DNA from: Chitinophaga flava
GTDB taxonomy: Bacteria > Bacteroidota > Bacteroidia > Chitinophagales > Chitinophagaceae
Reading direction: 5' to 3'
Assembly: GCF_003308995.1 (NCBI RefSeq)
Contig: NZ_QFFJ01000003.1
Span: 124,001 to 188,000 of the forward strand
Length of the DNA stretch: 64,000 nucleotides
A program made the position numbers and the translations under genes. The notes beneath the pieces were generated by a model that saw only the letters and a program-made list of their open reading frames with translations, searched no databases and was not told the origin of the DNA. Positions 26,432 to 34,769 of this stretch are shown one piece after another. Within the stretch, counting starts at the first letter, position 1; every line of letters starts with the position of its first letter.

Positions 26432-26560
26432 TCAAAACTATCCGGATCCTCCTTTTTTGCCTTTATACGCATTGGTCATCTCCCGTAAAAAATCAACCTA
26501 TAGCAAAAAAGACGTAAAAAACACCCCTGCAGTGGGGGTACACTTAATAGTCTAAGATGT

Positions 26561-26568
26561 TATATTTG
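26561..26568 (+). promoter_or_regulatory. -7 element before the sodium:solute symporter
   Basis: TATATTTG, an exact consensus match, 46 bases before the ATG. A short hairpin (ACCCC 26523-26527 / GGGGT 26535-26539) lies where a -33 element would be, possibly an operator. Confidence 0.45.
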
Positions 26569-26613
26569 TGATTTAGCACTTTTCAACCGTGCCGTCTTGA
26601 TTAAAACAGATTT

Positions 26614-28059
26614 ATGTCGCCAGGATTATTATTCTCATTTGTCATTGCCTACTTTGTCATTTTATTGATCGTTGCCTGGTATACCGGCCGGGGTTCCAAC
26701 AATGAATCCTTTTTCATCGGAAACCGCAACAGTAACTGGATGCTCGTAGCATTTGGTATGATCGGTACTTCCCTGAGCGGGGTTACCTTTGTGAGTGTAC
26801 CAGGGGCAGTGGGCAAAGACGCCTTTACCTATTTTCAGATCACGCTGGGGTATTTCATTGGTTATATCACCATTGCGTATGTACTGATTCCACTTTATTA
26901 CCGGCTGCAGCTTACGTCTATCTACAATTACCTGAGCAGCCGTTTCGGGGTGCTTTCCTACAAAACGGGAGCCTCTTTCTTTATCCTTTCCCGCACACTG
27001 GGTGCTACTGCCCGTTTGTATCTGGTAGTACGTATTCTGCAGGATGCCATTCTTTCCAGCTTTGGGGTACCTTTCTGGGTCACCACCCTCATCATCCTTT
27101 TTATGATTCTGGTGTACACCTATGAGGGCGGCGTAAAAACGATCGTTTATACTGATACCCTGCAGACCACCTGTATGCTGGCGGGTTTGATCATCTGCGT
27201 ATTTTATATTCTTCATGCTATGGACATGAACCTGGGCCAGAGTATTGCAGCCATGCAGGAAAAAGGACTGACCAGGATCTTTGAATTTGATCCCGACAGC
27301 AAGCTCTTTTTTGTGAAGCAGATACTGGCTGGTGCCTTCATTACGATTACCATGACAGGTTTAGACCAGGAAATGATGCAGAAAAACATCTCTGTAAAAA
27401 CCCTGCGTGACTCCAAGAAAAACATGGTATCCCTGGCCTTTATTATGCTGATTGTTATTGGTCTGTTTCTGTTCCTGGGCGGCCTGCTCCACCTGTACGG
27501 GGCACAAAAAGGGGTGACTGCTACCGGCGATGCCCTGTTTCCGGCCCTGGCCCTGCATCATATGCCACCGGTTATTTCGGTGATCTTTATCATCGCCCTG
27601 ATATCCGCCCTGTTTCCCAGTGCAGATGGTGCGATGACCGCCCTCACCTCTTCCCTCTGTATCGATATCCTCGATATGCAGCGCCGTACCGACTGGACAG
27701 AGGCCCAGAAGAAAAAATACCGTCAGCGCATTCACCTGATGATGGCCTTTATCTTCCTGTTGTTTGTGATGGTGTTTGAGTGGGTGAATAACCAGAGTAT
27801 GATCGGGGTTATCCTGAAAGTGGCCACCTATACTTATGGGCCACTGCTGGGGCTGTTTGCATTTGGTATTCTCACCAAAAGGGTTGTCAACGACCGGCTG
27901 GTACCGATTGTTTGTATCGTGGCTCCCATTCTGTCTTTCCTGGTAGACAAATATCAGTCGGTACTGTTTGGTCAGTTCCAGATAGGCCTGGAGCTGCTGA
28001 TCATCAACGGTCTGTTTACCTATATTGGGTTGTTGATGATTTCAAAGAAGAACGATTAA
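26614..28059 (+). CDS. Sodium:solute symporter (SSS family)
   Basis: 481-residue inner-membrane symporter with about 13 hydrophobic helices. Conserved pieces: GRGSNNESFFIGNRNSNWMLVAFGMIGTSLSGVTFVSVPG at the N-terminus, where the first helix binds Na+, and IIALISALFPSADGAMTALTSSLCIDI, which holds the second Na+-site serines. The substrate of this branch (SglT/PutP relatives) cannot be read from sequence. It carries its own -7 element and is followed by a strong bidirectional terminator. Confidence 0.92.
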   Translation: MSPGLLFSFVIAYFVILLIVAWYTGRGSNNESFFIGNRNSNWMLVAFGMIGTSLSGVTFVSVPGAVGKDAFTYFQITLGYFIGYITIAYVLIPLYYRLQLTSIYNYLSSRFGVLSYKTGASFFILSRTLGATARLYLVVRILQDAILSSFGVPFWVTTLIILFMILVYTYEGGVKTIVYTDTLQTTCMLAGLIICVFYILHAMDMNLGQSIAAMQEKGLTRIFEFDPDSKLFFVKQILAGAFITITMTGLDQEMMQKNISVKTLRDSKKNMVSLAFIMLIVIGLFLFLGGLLHLYGAQKGVTATGDALFPALALHHMPPVISVIFIIALISALFPSADGAMTALTSSLCIDILDMQRRTDWTEAQKKKYRQRIHLMMAFIFLLFVMVFEWVNNQSMIGVILKVATYTYGPLLGLFAFGILTKRVVNDRLVPIVCIVAPILSFLVDKYQSVLFGQFQIGLELLIINGLFTYIGLLMISKKND

Positions 28060-28080
28060 TACACAACTGCCTTATTTCAT

Positions 28081-28117
28081 AAAGAAGCGGCGGAGCAATA
28101 TGCTTCGCCGCTTCTTT
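28081..28117. terminator. Bidirectional terminator
   Basis: A 17-base stem (28081-28097 with 28101-28117) with one mismatch and a 3-base loop, A-run before and T-run after, between convergent symporter and Kir genes. Confidence 0.85.
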
Positions 28118-28124
28118 ATGGGTT

Positions 28125-29084
28125 TTATTCATCAAGATCCCGTGACTTATTGAGGTGATGCAGTTCCAGAATAGTAGTCCTTCCGTTATCACTCTCCCGG
28201 TACATGGATACAAATTTGCGGTTGAACAGAATTTCATCGTAGGTGTAGGAAGTACGTTGCAATACCGTATTGGCATATATGTCGTTAAATCCTTTCACCA
28301 ACACATAAATTTCCACATCTGCATTCCGCATATCATCGGCGTTAAACCCCAGCAGCGGGCTGTTGTCATCGATCGGGTGTACGACGGTCCAGTTCATGGA
28401 AAGGCTATCAATTTTTCCTCTTTCCAGTGGCAGGTTATAAAATTTGTAGACCGGCGCACCATTTTCCACTATTTGCAAGCCCATGGTCACCGTTACGTCT
28501 ACATTGGTTAGTGTCTGATTCTCTTTATAGGAAGCGAAGCGGAACATCAGACCTGTCGTTTCCCGGTAGGGACATATCAGCGCATTGTCGCTGAAAACCA
28601 AGTGAGCCCTGGGTTTGGAGAAACGGCCATACATCAGACCTGTGGCCACGGCAAAAGACAGAAAGCCAGACATCGCCTCGATGGCGGCCACAATATTTGC
28701 ACCATCACCAATAGGATTGACACGGCCATAACCCACGGTGGTAAATGTTTCCGTGCTGAAGAAAAACACCTCTTTGAAGCGCGCCCATTTTGTTGCGCCG
28801 ATGATGCCCTGTAGCTGGTCTGTGCCGATCATCCAATAAATACCTGTATAAAACAGGTTGATGGTAAAATAAAACAACAGGATCACACAGATGAACTTCC
28901 AGGCAGAGAGGTTGAGCAACATGTAGTAGACACTGAAACGATCCCAGAAGGGGCGGCCTTCCCGGCGAATGTTAAAAGAGCCGTCGCGGTTGACAAACCG
29001 GCCTCCGTACCCATTAGGGTTGGTACCGAAGCCTGTATCGTCATTTAATTTTGAAAACGGGTTGATCCTTTTTAGGAGCGACAT
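28125..29084 (-). CDS. Inward-rectifier potassium channel (KirBac-like)
   Basis: 319-residue channel subunit. An amphipathic slide helix (FWDRFSVYYMLLNLS) precedes TM1 (about 64-87), the pore helix and selectivity filter TTVGYG (115-120), and TM2 (about 130-152). The rest is the cytoplasmic immunoglobulin-like Kir domain (residues about 160-300: HLVFSDNALICPYRETTGLMFRFASY, LPLERGKIDSLSMNWTVVHPIDDNSPLLG, which is the IRK domain signature). It should form a tetramer passing K+. A -7 element ends about 20 bases before the ATG. Confidence 0.94.
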   Translation of the reverse strand: MSLLKRINPFSKLNDDTGFGTNPNGYGGRFVNRDGSFNIRREGRPFWDRFSVYYMLLNLSAWKFICVILLFYFTINLFYTGIYWMIGTDQLQGIIGATKWARFKEVFFFSTETFTTVGYGRVNPIGDGANIVAAIEAMSGFLSFAVATGLMYGRFSKPRAHLVFSDNALICPYRETTGLMFRFASYKENQTLTNVDVTVTMGLQIVENGAPVYKFYNLPLERGKIDSLSMNWTVVHPIDDNSPLLGFNADDMRNADVEIYVLVKGFNDIYANTVLQRTSYTYDEILFNRKFVSMYRESDNGRTTILELHHLNKSRDLDE

Positions 29085-29104
29085 ATAACAGATAGTTTGA
29101 ACAA

Positions 29105-29112
29105 CAAAGCTA
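29105..29112 (-). promoter_or_regulatory. -7 element for the Kir channel gene
   Basis: Minus-strand TAGCTTTG, exact consensus, 20 bases before the ATG at 29084; no clear -33. Confidence 0.45.
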
Positions 29113-29139
29113 AAAATATAATGTCATCCTCCCGCAGTC

Positions 29140-29847
29140 TTAATTACAGCTCCCATCTGTAGAACAAACAGGTCCTTCTATTGTTTCCAGTGCAGTGAGT
29201 GGTTGGGCTTTGCGCCATTCATCAAAAGCCTGGGTCAGGGCCTGTGTAAAGGCTTCCACTGGTTGAGCACCTGCTACGCCATATTTACGGTCCAGTACAA
29301 AAAAGGGGACGCCACGTGCACCCAGTTGCTGGGCTTCTCTTACATCGAGATTCACTTCTCCCGCAAAGTCATTAGAAGCCAGCATATCGGCCACCACCTT
29401 GGGGTTGATGCCTATCTCCTGCCCGATGGCTATTAATGTTTCGTGATTGCTGATATCTTTTCCTTCGGTGAAGTAGGCAATAAAAAGCCTTTCTTCTGCC
29501 GCATCACCCAGTTGCTGTATTTTAGCCAGCTGTATCAGCCGGTGGGCATCAAATGAGTTGGCAATAACTGCTTTATCGAAGTTGTAGGTAAGCCCTACTT
29601 CTTTAGCAGAAGCGGTCACCTGTTCATGCAGTTGCAGAGAACGTTCTATGGACATTCCTTTTGCTTCAGCCAGATGATCGTATACACTGGTGCCTGGCAT
29701 AGACTTCAGATCAGGGTTGAGCTGAAAACTTTTCCATTCCACCTGTATTTTATCTTTCTCCGGAAATTTGTCCAATGCCGCTTCAAATTTGCGTTTACCG
29801 ATATAACAAAACGGACACATGATGTCTGACCATATTTCTACTTTCAT
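29140..29847 (-). CDS. DsbA-family oxidoreductase (FrnE-like)
   Basis: Thioredoxin-fold protein, 235 residues from the chosen start MKVEIWSDIMCPFCYIGKRKFE, with redox motif CPFC (Cys11, Cys14) and the cis-proline region ARGVPFFVLDRKYGVAGAQPVEAF. No signal peptide, so it acts in the cytosol, like FrnE. A C-terminal CSTDGSC pair adds two more cysteines, as in FrnE proteins. ATGs at 29856 and 29880 are also in frame; the latter lies inside the likely promoter, which argues against it. Divergent from an HxlR regulator, a common pairing for redox-stress control. Confidence 0.9.
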   Translation of the reverse strand: MKVEIWSDIMCPFCYIGKRKFEAALDKFPEKDKIQVEWKSFQLNPDLKSMPGTSVYDHLAEAKGMSIERSLQLHEQVTASAKEVGLTYNFDKAVIANSFDAHRLIQLAKIQQLGDAAEERLFIAYFTEGKDISNHETLIAIGQEIGINPKVVADMLASNDFAGEVNLDVREAQQLGARGVPFFVLDRKYGVAGAQPVEAFTQALTQAFDEWRKAQPLTALETIEGPVCSTDGSCN

Positions 29848-29877
29848 TTTTATCATCTTTCTTGTCAATAATGCTGG

Positions 29878-29894
29878 CAAAGTTAATATATTTG
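29878..29894. promoter_or_regulatory. Overlapping divergent -7 elements, DsbA / HxlR
   Basis: Minus strand: TAACTTTG (29878-29885) toward the DsbA gene. Plus strand: TATATTTG (29887-29894) toward the HxlR gene, with TTG at 29862-29864 upstream. Both are exact -7 matches, back to back. A GTAAG repeat (29904 and 29923) follows and may be the HxlR site. Confidence 0.5.
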
Positions 29895-29971
29895 CTTTCC
29901 AAAAGTAAGCAGTTTCCCTAAGGTAAGTGCTTTACAAGAGGTAACCAGATAATATTAAAACAGAAAATAAT

Positions 29972-30373
29972 ATGGATACTATAGAGACAGCTACTTTAAC
30001 AGTGCAGGAGAAATGTATGGGATCCGGCGAGCATAAAGACTGTCATGAAGTGATCATGCCCGTGAGAGACGCGCTGGACGTGATTAACGGCAAATGGAAG
30101 TTGCCTATCATCATTGCTATCTCTCGCGGGCATAAGCGGTTCCGGGACATTGAGCGGAATATACCAAAGATCACTTCCAAAGTATTGTCCAAGGAGTTAA
30201 AGGACCTGGAAGCGCACAAGCTGTTAAAACGCAGCGTATACGATAGTCAGCCGGTGACGGTAGAATATACACTGACACCATATGCCGCCACGCTTAATCC
30301 GGTGATAGAGGCTTTATACACCTGGGGTAGCCAGCATCGCAAGACCATCTTTGGTAGTCAGGACCAGGACTGA
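29972..30373 (+). CDS. HxlR-family winged-helix regulator
   Basis: 133-residue regulator of the HxlR type, usually a dimer that senses reactive electrophiles or redox state. The core reads VIMPVRDALDVINGKWKLPIIIAISRGHKRFRDIERNIPKITSKVLSKELKDLEAHKLLKRSVYD, then the wing YTLTPYAATLNPVIEALYTWG. Two cysteines near the N-terminus (CMGSGEHKDC) could be the sensor. It is divergent from the DsbA-like gene and convergent with a quinone-oxidoreductase-like gene two bases away, so all three may form one regulon. Confidence 0.93.
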   Translation: MDTIETATLTVQEKCMGSGEHKDCHEVIMPVRDALDVINGKWKLPIIIAISRGHKRFRDIERNIPKITSKVLSKELKDLEAHKLLKRSVYDSQPVTVEYTLTPYAATLNPVIEALYTWGSQHRKTIFGSQDQD

Positions 30374-30375
30374 TA

Positions 30376-31299
30376 TTATTCTTCGATCTTCAGTACCACT
30401 TTACCTCTGCCAGGGCCGCCCAATTGGCTGTAATCCTGCGCCGCCGCCGCTTTGGACAGCGGTGCAAATACTTTTCTGATAGATGGCCTGATGAGGTCTT
30501 TGTCCAGCAATTTGGCTACTTCCTGCATGGCATGGAGGGTTTTGGTACCGCCCCATTCGGCACGGATACCGGCAGCAGTGGCTTTCTCCGGAGAAGGCGG
30601 TTGTACAAGGCATACAAGAATACCTCCGGGTTTTACGAGTTGATAGGAACGGTCCAGCGTATCGCCACCTACGGTATCAAGCAGCACGTCCACCTGATCC
30701 GTTTCTGTTTCAAAGGGGGTGGTTTTGTAGTCTATTACCTCGGAAGCACCGAGTGATTTTACAAATTCGAGATTTTCTCCGGAAGCAGTAGCAATAACAT
30801 AAGCGCCGGCATGAAAGGCCAGCTGAACCGCAAAATGCCCTACTCCGCCAGCGCCGGCGTGTATGAACACCCGTTGTCCCTTGGTCAGCTTACCTACATC
30901 GAAAAGCGCGCCCCAGGCGGTTTTAGCGCCACCACAGGCAGCAGCTTCCTCAAACGAGAGATGAAAAGGTTTGGGGAAAAGCTGTGCTGATGGCGCCACT
31001 GCACAGGCTGTGTATGAACCATCTACTGCGCCATAAACGGCCTGCCCTACCTTTTTGTCGGTGACACCTTCGCCGAGAGCGACCACCACCCCTGATGCTT
31101 CTACACCGGGGATATAAGGTAATGGTCTTTGCATCATTCCTTCTCTGATTTTCCAGTCCACTGGATTTACGCCGCTGGCTACTATATCGATCAGCACTTC
31201 GCCCGGACCCGGCACCGGTGCTGGTATTTCTTCGAGTTTCAGCTGGTCTGATCCGCCATAAGCATGTACCCTGATAGCCTGTATGTGTATATCTTTCAT
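30376..31299 (-). CDS. NADP-dependent medium-chain oxidoreductase
   Basis: 307-residue zinc-free medium-chain dehydrogenase/reductase of the quinone oxidoreductase group. GroES-like N-terminus (VHAYGGSDQLKLEEIPAPVPGPGEVLIDIVASGVNPVDWKIREG), then the nucleotide-binding loop HAGAGGVGHFAVQLAFHAGAYVIATASGENLEF. The catalytic zinc ligands of alcohol dehydrogenases are absent. Likely reduces quinones or enones with NADPH. Ends two bases from the HxlR gene. Confidence 0.92.
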   Translation of the reverse strand: MKDIHIQAIRVHAYGGSDQLKLEEIPAPVPGPGEVLIDIVASGVNPVDWKIREGMMQRPLPYIPGVEASGVVVALGEGVTDKKVGQAVYGAVDGSYTACAVAPSAQLFPKPFHLSFEEAAACGGAKTAWGALFDVGKLTKGQRVFIHAGAGGVGHFAVQLAFHAGAYVIATASGENLEFVKSLGASEVIDYKTTPFETETDQVDVLLDTVGGDTLDRSYQLVKPGGILVCLVQPPSPEKATAAGIRAEWGGTKTLHAMQEVAKLLDKDLIRPSIRKVFAPLSKAAAAQDYSQLGGPGRGKVVLKIEE

Positions 31300-31418
31300 A
31301 AGTTCCGTTTTTACCGCCTAAATGTAACAAAAAGCTGGCAGGATTGGATCAGTAAGGCTTTTCCGGGCTACAGGCCAAAAATATTAATTACCTTCGCCGT
31401 TCATATTTTAGTAGTAAC

Positions 31419-32750
31419 ATGACATTTGCAGATTTAAATCTGAACACCTCTCTTCGGAATGCACTCGACGAACTGGGCTTTAAGCAGCCTACTACCATAC
31501 AACAGCGGGCATTTTCAGTCATCATGTCCGGCCAGGACGTATGCGGAATAGCACAGACCGGTACCGGTAAAACCTTTGCCTACCTGCTGCCTACTCTTCG
31601 TATGTTTAAGTTTTCCAAAGAGAAATATCCGCAGATACTGATCCTGGTACCTACCCGGGAACTGGTGGTACAGGTAGTGGAAGCCGTTCAAAAGCTGACC
31701 ACCTATATGAGCGTGGAGGTATTGGGTATTTACGGCGGCGTGAACATGAACCCGCAGATGGAAGCCGTGCAAAACAAGGTAGACGTGCTGGTAGCCACTC
31801 CCGGCCGCCTGTACGATGTAATCCTCAGTGGTGCGCTGAAGGTGAAATCCATCAAAAAACTCATCATCGACGAGGTGGACGAGATGCTGAATCTGGGCTT
31901 CCGTACACAGTTGCAGAATATCATGGACCTGCTTCCTCCGAAAAGGCAGAACCTGATGTTTTCTGCTACCATTACTGAAGATGTGGAAGCGATCATCAGT
32001 ACGCACTTCGAGAATCCCATAAGGATAGAGGCCGCACCTACCGGTACTCCGCTGGAAAACATTGAACAGGTACTGTACCGTGTGCCTAACTTTTATACCA
32101 AGGTAAACCTGCTGGAGCTGTTGATGACAAAAGATGAGAGTATGACCAAGACCCTCATTTTTGCCGGTACCAAACAGCTGGCTGATGATCTGTACGAACA
32201 GCTCAGTGTCAAGTTCCCGGAGAAGGTGGGTGTTATCCATTCCAATAAGGAACAGAACCATCGTTTCAATACTGTCAATCAGTTCCAGGCCGGCAACTAC
32301 CGTTTCCTGATTGCCACTGATATCATTGCGCGGGGACTGGATATTGCAGAAGTGACCCATGTGATCAACTTCGACACGCCGGATGTACCGGAAAACTATA
32401 TCCATCGTATTGGAAGAACGGGCAGGGCCGACAAGAAAGGTATTGCGATCCTGTTTAGCAAAGAGCAGGAGTCCGAAGCACTGACAGCTATTGAAGAGCT
32501 GATGGACTATAGTATTCCGGAAAGACCTTTGCCGGAAGAGCTGGTGATCTCTGATGTATTGACAGAGGACGAGAAACCCAAGGTGTTTATGCGGAATACG
32601 CTGGTAAAAGCGCCTGCCAGAACAGAGGCTGGTCCGGCTTTCCATCAGAAGCTGGCCAAGAATATGAAGACCAACCGTAAGATCAGCCATAAGGATAAGA
32701 TGATGCTGAAATACGGCAAACCGAAAAAACGCAAGCCAAAGAAAAGATAG
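31419..32750 (+). CDS. DEAD-box RNA helicase
   Basis: 443-residue ATP-dependent RNA helicase. All motifs are visible: Q motif GFKQPTTIQQRAF, motif I AQTGTGKT, Ia PTRELVVQV, II in the variant form DEVD (DEVDEML), III SAT, V TDIIARGLDIAEV, VI HRIGRTGRADKKG. The C-terminus is a short basic tail ending GKPKKRKPKKR, likely an RNA-binding extension. Residue D-E-V-D instead of D-E-A-D is common in Bacteroidota members. Role in ribosome assembly or cold growth is inferred from the family. Confidence 0.95.
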   Translation: MTFADLNLNTSLRNALDELGFKQPTTIQQRAFSVIMSGQDVCGIAQTGTGKTFAYLLPTLRMFKFSKEKYPQILILVPTRELVVQVVEAVQKLTTYMSVEVLGIYGGVNMNPQMEAVQNKVDVLVATPGRLYDVILSGALKVKSIKKLIIDEVDEMLNLGFRTQLQNIMDLLPPKRQNLMFSATITEDVEAIISTHFENPIRIEAAPTGTPLENIEQVLYRVPNFYTKVNLLELLMTKDESMTKTLIFAGTKQLADDLYEQLSVKFPEKVGVIHSNKEQNHRFNTVNQFQAGNYRFLIATDIIARGLDIAEVTHVINFDTPDVPENYIHRIGRTGRADKKGIAILFSKEQESEALTAIEELMDYSIPERPLPEELVISDVLTEDEKPKVFMRNTLVKAPARTEAGPAFHQKLAKNMKTNRKISHKDKMMLKYGKPKKRKPKKR

Positions 32751-32758
32751 TCACAATG

Positions 32759-32793
32759 AATCCCCGCTCCTATGGATGCGGGGATTTTTTTTT
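32759..32793 (+). terminator. Rho-independent terminator after helicase
   Basis: AATCCCCGC (32759-32767) pairs with GCGGGGATT (32778-32786), followed by a run of nine T. Confidence 0.9.
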
Positions 32794-33075
32794 GTTAGGA
32801 CACCGTGTTATTACCCCTTTTCAGCACTGATTTTACCAGCCCCACGCTTGTATTAGTTTCATTGTCAATCAATTGACTTTTGTTAATCATTTGTTACTGG
32901 CGCCTGGCGTTCAAAAGCAATTAACCATTTATTAACAAATTCAGTATCTTTCATAAAATCCACCTACCGGGTGGTCATCGAATATACACCAAATCAACCT
33001 GGTCTATCCAGAGCAGCAATTCAAGACTAAACCCTACGTTTCAGCGATTTTAATTATGGAGGAAATGAAATACGT
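32794..33075. other. Upstream region of the ECF sigma gene
   Basis: AT-rich spacer. It holds an inverted repeat GTCAAT-CA-ATTGAC (32864-32877) and TATCTTTC (32946-32953), seven of eight to the -7 consensus. Just before the sigma gene, GGAGG (33058-33062) resembles a Shine-Dalgarno site, unusual for this phylum. Confidence 0.4.
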
Positions 33076-33630
33076 ATGAGTGCCATTAATAATGATATTG
33101 AATTACTGGCAGCACTAAAGGCGGGCAATGCTACCGCATTCGACCATTTCTATCATCTTTACCGGCAATGGCTGTTGATAACGGCCATGACTATACTGCA
33201 GGATGAAGATGAGTCTCAGGAGCTGGTACAGGAGTTTTTTATAGACTTCTGGCAGGATGCGTTGTATAAACGGATAGATCTGAGGAATATCACTACATTA
33301 AAGAATTTTCTTTTTGTTAGTATCAAGAACCGTTGCCTCAATAAGATATCCAAGGATGAAACACGTAAGAAGCGGCTGTCCTGGCTGCAGAACCCTCTCT
33401 ATGTGACACCTGACTCCCGACTCGAAAATAGTGAACTGTATGTACAGCTGGAAAGAGCCATCAACCTATTGCCCCAGAAACAATTACAGGTTTTCAGGCT
33501 GGCCTACCAGGAGCACAAGACAAGAAAAGAGATTGCCGCAGTGATGGAAATCAGCGAGGAGACTGTAAAAAAGCATGTAGCTACCGCTTTAAAAACGCTT
33601 CGTCAGCTCCTGGAAAAAATACGTTTCTGA
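33076..33630 (+). CDS. ECF RNA polymerase sigma factor
   Basis: 184-residue sigma-70 ECF protein. Region 2 spans about 20-90 (FDHFYHLYRQWLLITAMTILQDEDESQELVQEFFIDFWQ), and region 4 about 130-180 (LERAINLLPQKQLQVFRLAYQEHKTRKEIAAVMEISEETVKKHVATALKTLR, a clear HTH). It is of the Bacteroidota FecI-like type that normally pairs with a FecR gene and a SusC/D operon. FecR follows 36 bases later but no SusC/D does. Confidence 0.94.
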   Translation: MSAINNDIELLAALKAGNATAFDHFYHLYRQWLLITAMTILQDEDESQELVQEFFIDFWQDALYKRIDLRNITTLKNFLFVSIKNRCLNKISKDETRKKRLSWLQNPLYVTPDSRLENSELYVQLERAINLLPQKQLQVFRLAYQEHKTRKEIAAVMEISEETVKKHVATALKTLRQLLEKIRF

Positions 33631-33668
33631 AATACCCCGCCCCGATAAAATTTCTGTTATTATGATTG

Positions 33669-34745
33669 ATGGAGAATCTGGTCAACATATATCAGCTGAT
33701 GACGGAAAAGAAAGCCGGCATTATTTCCGCCTCTGACGAAGCGCTATTGGAGGCTTATATAGAAGAAGTGCCGCGGGTACGGGAGATGTGGGAAGTCATC
33801 GAATCCGGCAAGCAGTTGACCGGCAACGCACCCTGGCGGAATACCTATAGTATTGTTGATCCTCAGGAAAAAAAGAAATCCCTGCAATGGGGCATTGCTA
33901 TAGGGCTGATACTATCGCTGGCTACAGCCGGCTGGTACCTGATACATAAGTCGGACAGCAATATTGTGTTCATGCACCCTATCAATGTATCACCTGCCAT
34001 AGCGCTGGAACTGGCCGATGGCAGTACCCGCAGCCTGACCGACAACACCACGGCCATTTATATCGGAGAACAAAAGTTGTCTTTACAGCCTGGCACCTTA
34101 TCGCTGGAATCAGCCAATAACCTGCCTTCCGGTGTCAACACCCTCTGCATACCCAACGACAACCACTATAAGGTTATCTTGTCTGATGGCTCAGAGATAT
34201 GGGTTAATTCAGCATCCCAGATACAGTTTCCTTTTGCTTTTAATGATAATACCCGGGAGATCACCCTTTGCGGGGAGGCTTACTTTAAGATCGCTACCAA
34301 TGCCCGGCAGCCTTTCATGCTACATCTGCCCAATAGTACCATACAGGTACTGGGCACGAGTTTTAATGTGAATGCCTATGATCGTAACAATATTCGTGTA
34401 TCCCTTACCGATGGTGCCCTCCGTATGATAGCAGGGCGGCAGAATGTACTACTCAAACCAGGCCAGCAGGCTATCTACAGCGAAAACACCCGCAGCCTCA
34501 GGATAGAGCCCTGTGAGGCTAACGAAGCAGCTGCCTGGCACAGAAAGCAATACTATTTTTCGAGCGTAACCCTTGCCGGACTGAAAACAGTTGCATTTCG
34601 CCGCTATGGCCGCCATGGTGTCATCGATACCTTTCCGGCCACCCAGCGCGTATTCACTGAAAGCGCCAGCGGGGACAAACTCCCTGCCGGAATGCTGCTG
34701 CCGGTGCCCCTCCATCAGGATGACAGCGCCCGGCTGCTGCAATAG
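33669..34745 (+). CDS. FecR-family anti-sigma factor, degenerate C-terminus
   Basis: About 358 residues. Cytoplasmic N-terminus, one transmembrane helix (GIAIGLILSLATAGWYLI), then the FecR periplasmic domain (LADGSTRSLTDNTTAIYIG, VILSDGSEIWVNSASQIQFPFAF, REITLCGEAYFKIATNARQPFML, VLGTSFNVNAYDRNNIRVSLTDGALRM). The final DUF4974-type domain begins normally (AAWHRKQYYFSSVTLAGL) but then loses its conserved pattern (TVAFRRYGRHGVIDTFPATQ) and lacks the last strand. A TTG just before the ATG at 33669 is an alternative start. May be decaying, or freed from receptor signalling. Confidence 0.85.
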   Translation: MENLVNIYQLMTEKKAGIISASDEALLEAYIEEVPRVREMWEVIESGKQLTGNAPWRNTYSIVDPQEKKKSLQWGIAIGLILSLATAGWYLIHKSDSNIVFMHPINVSPAIALELADGSTRSLTDNTTAIYIGEQKLSLQPGTLSLESANNLPSGVNTLCIPNDNHYKVILSDGSEIWVNSASQIQFPFAFNDNTREITLCGEAYFKIATNARQPFMLHLPNSTIQVLGTSFNVNAYDRNNIRVSLTDGALRMIAGRQNVLLKPGQQAIYSENTRSLRIEPCEANEAAAWHRKQYYFSSVTLAGLKTVAFRRYGRHGVIDTFPATQRVFTESASGDKLPAGMLLPVPLHQDDSARLLQ

Positions 34746-34769
34746 CACCTGATCAAAAACCACTTCCAG

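Noticed and set aside
33056..33078. Seven-codon frame (MEEMKYV) overlapping the ECF sigma start
   Set aside because: Too short to judge. The TGA overlaps the sigma ATG, which may only reflect a GGAGG ribosome site.
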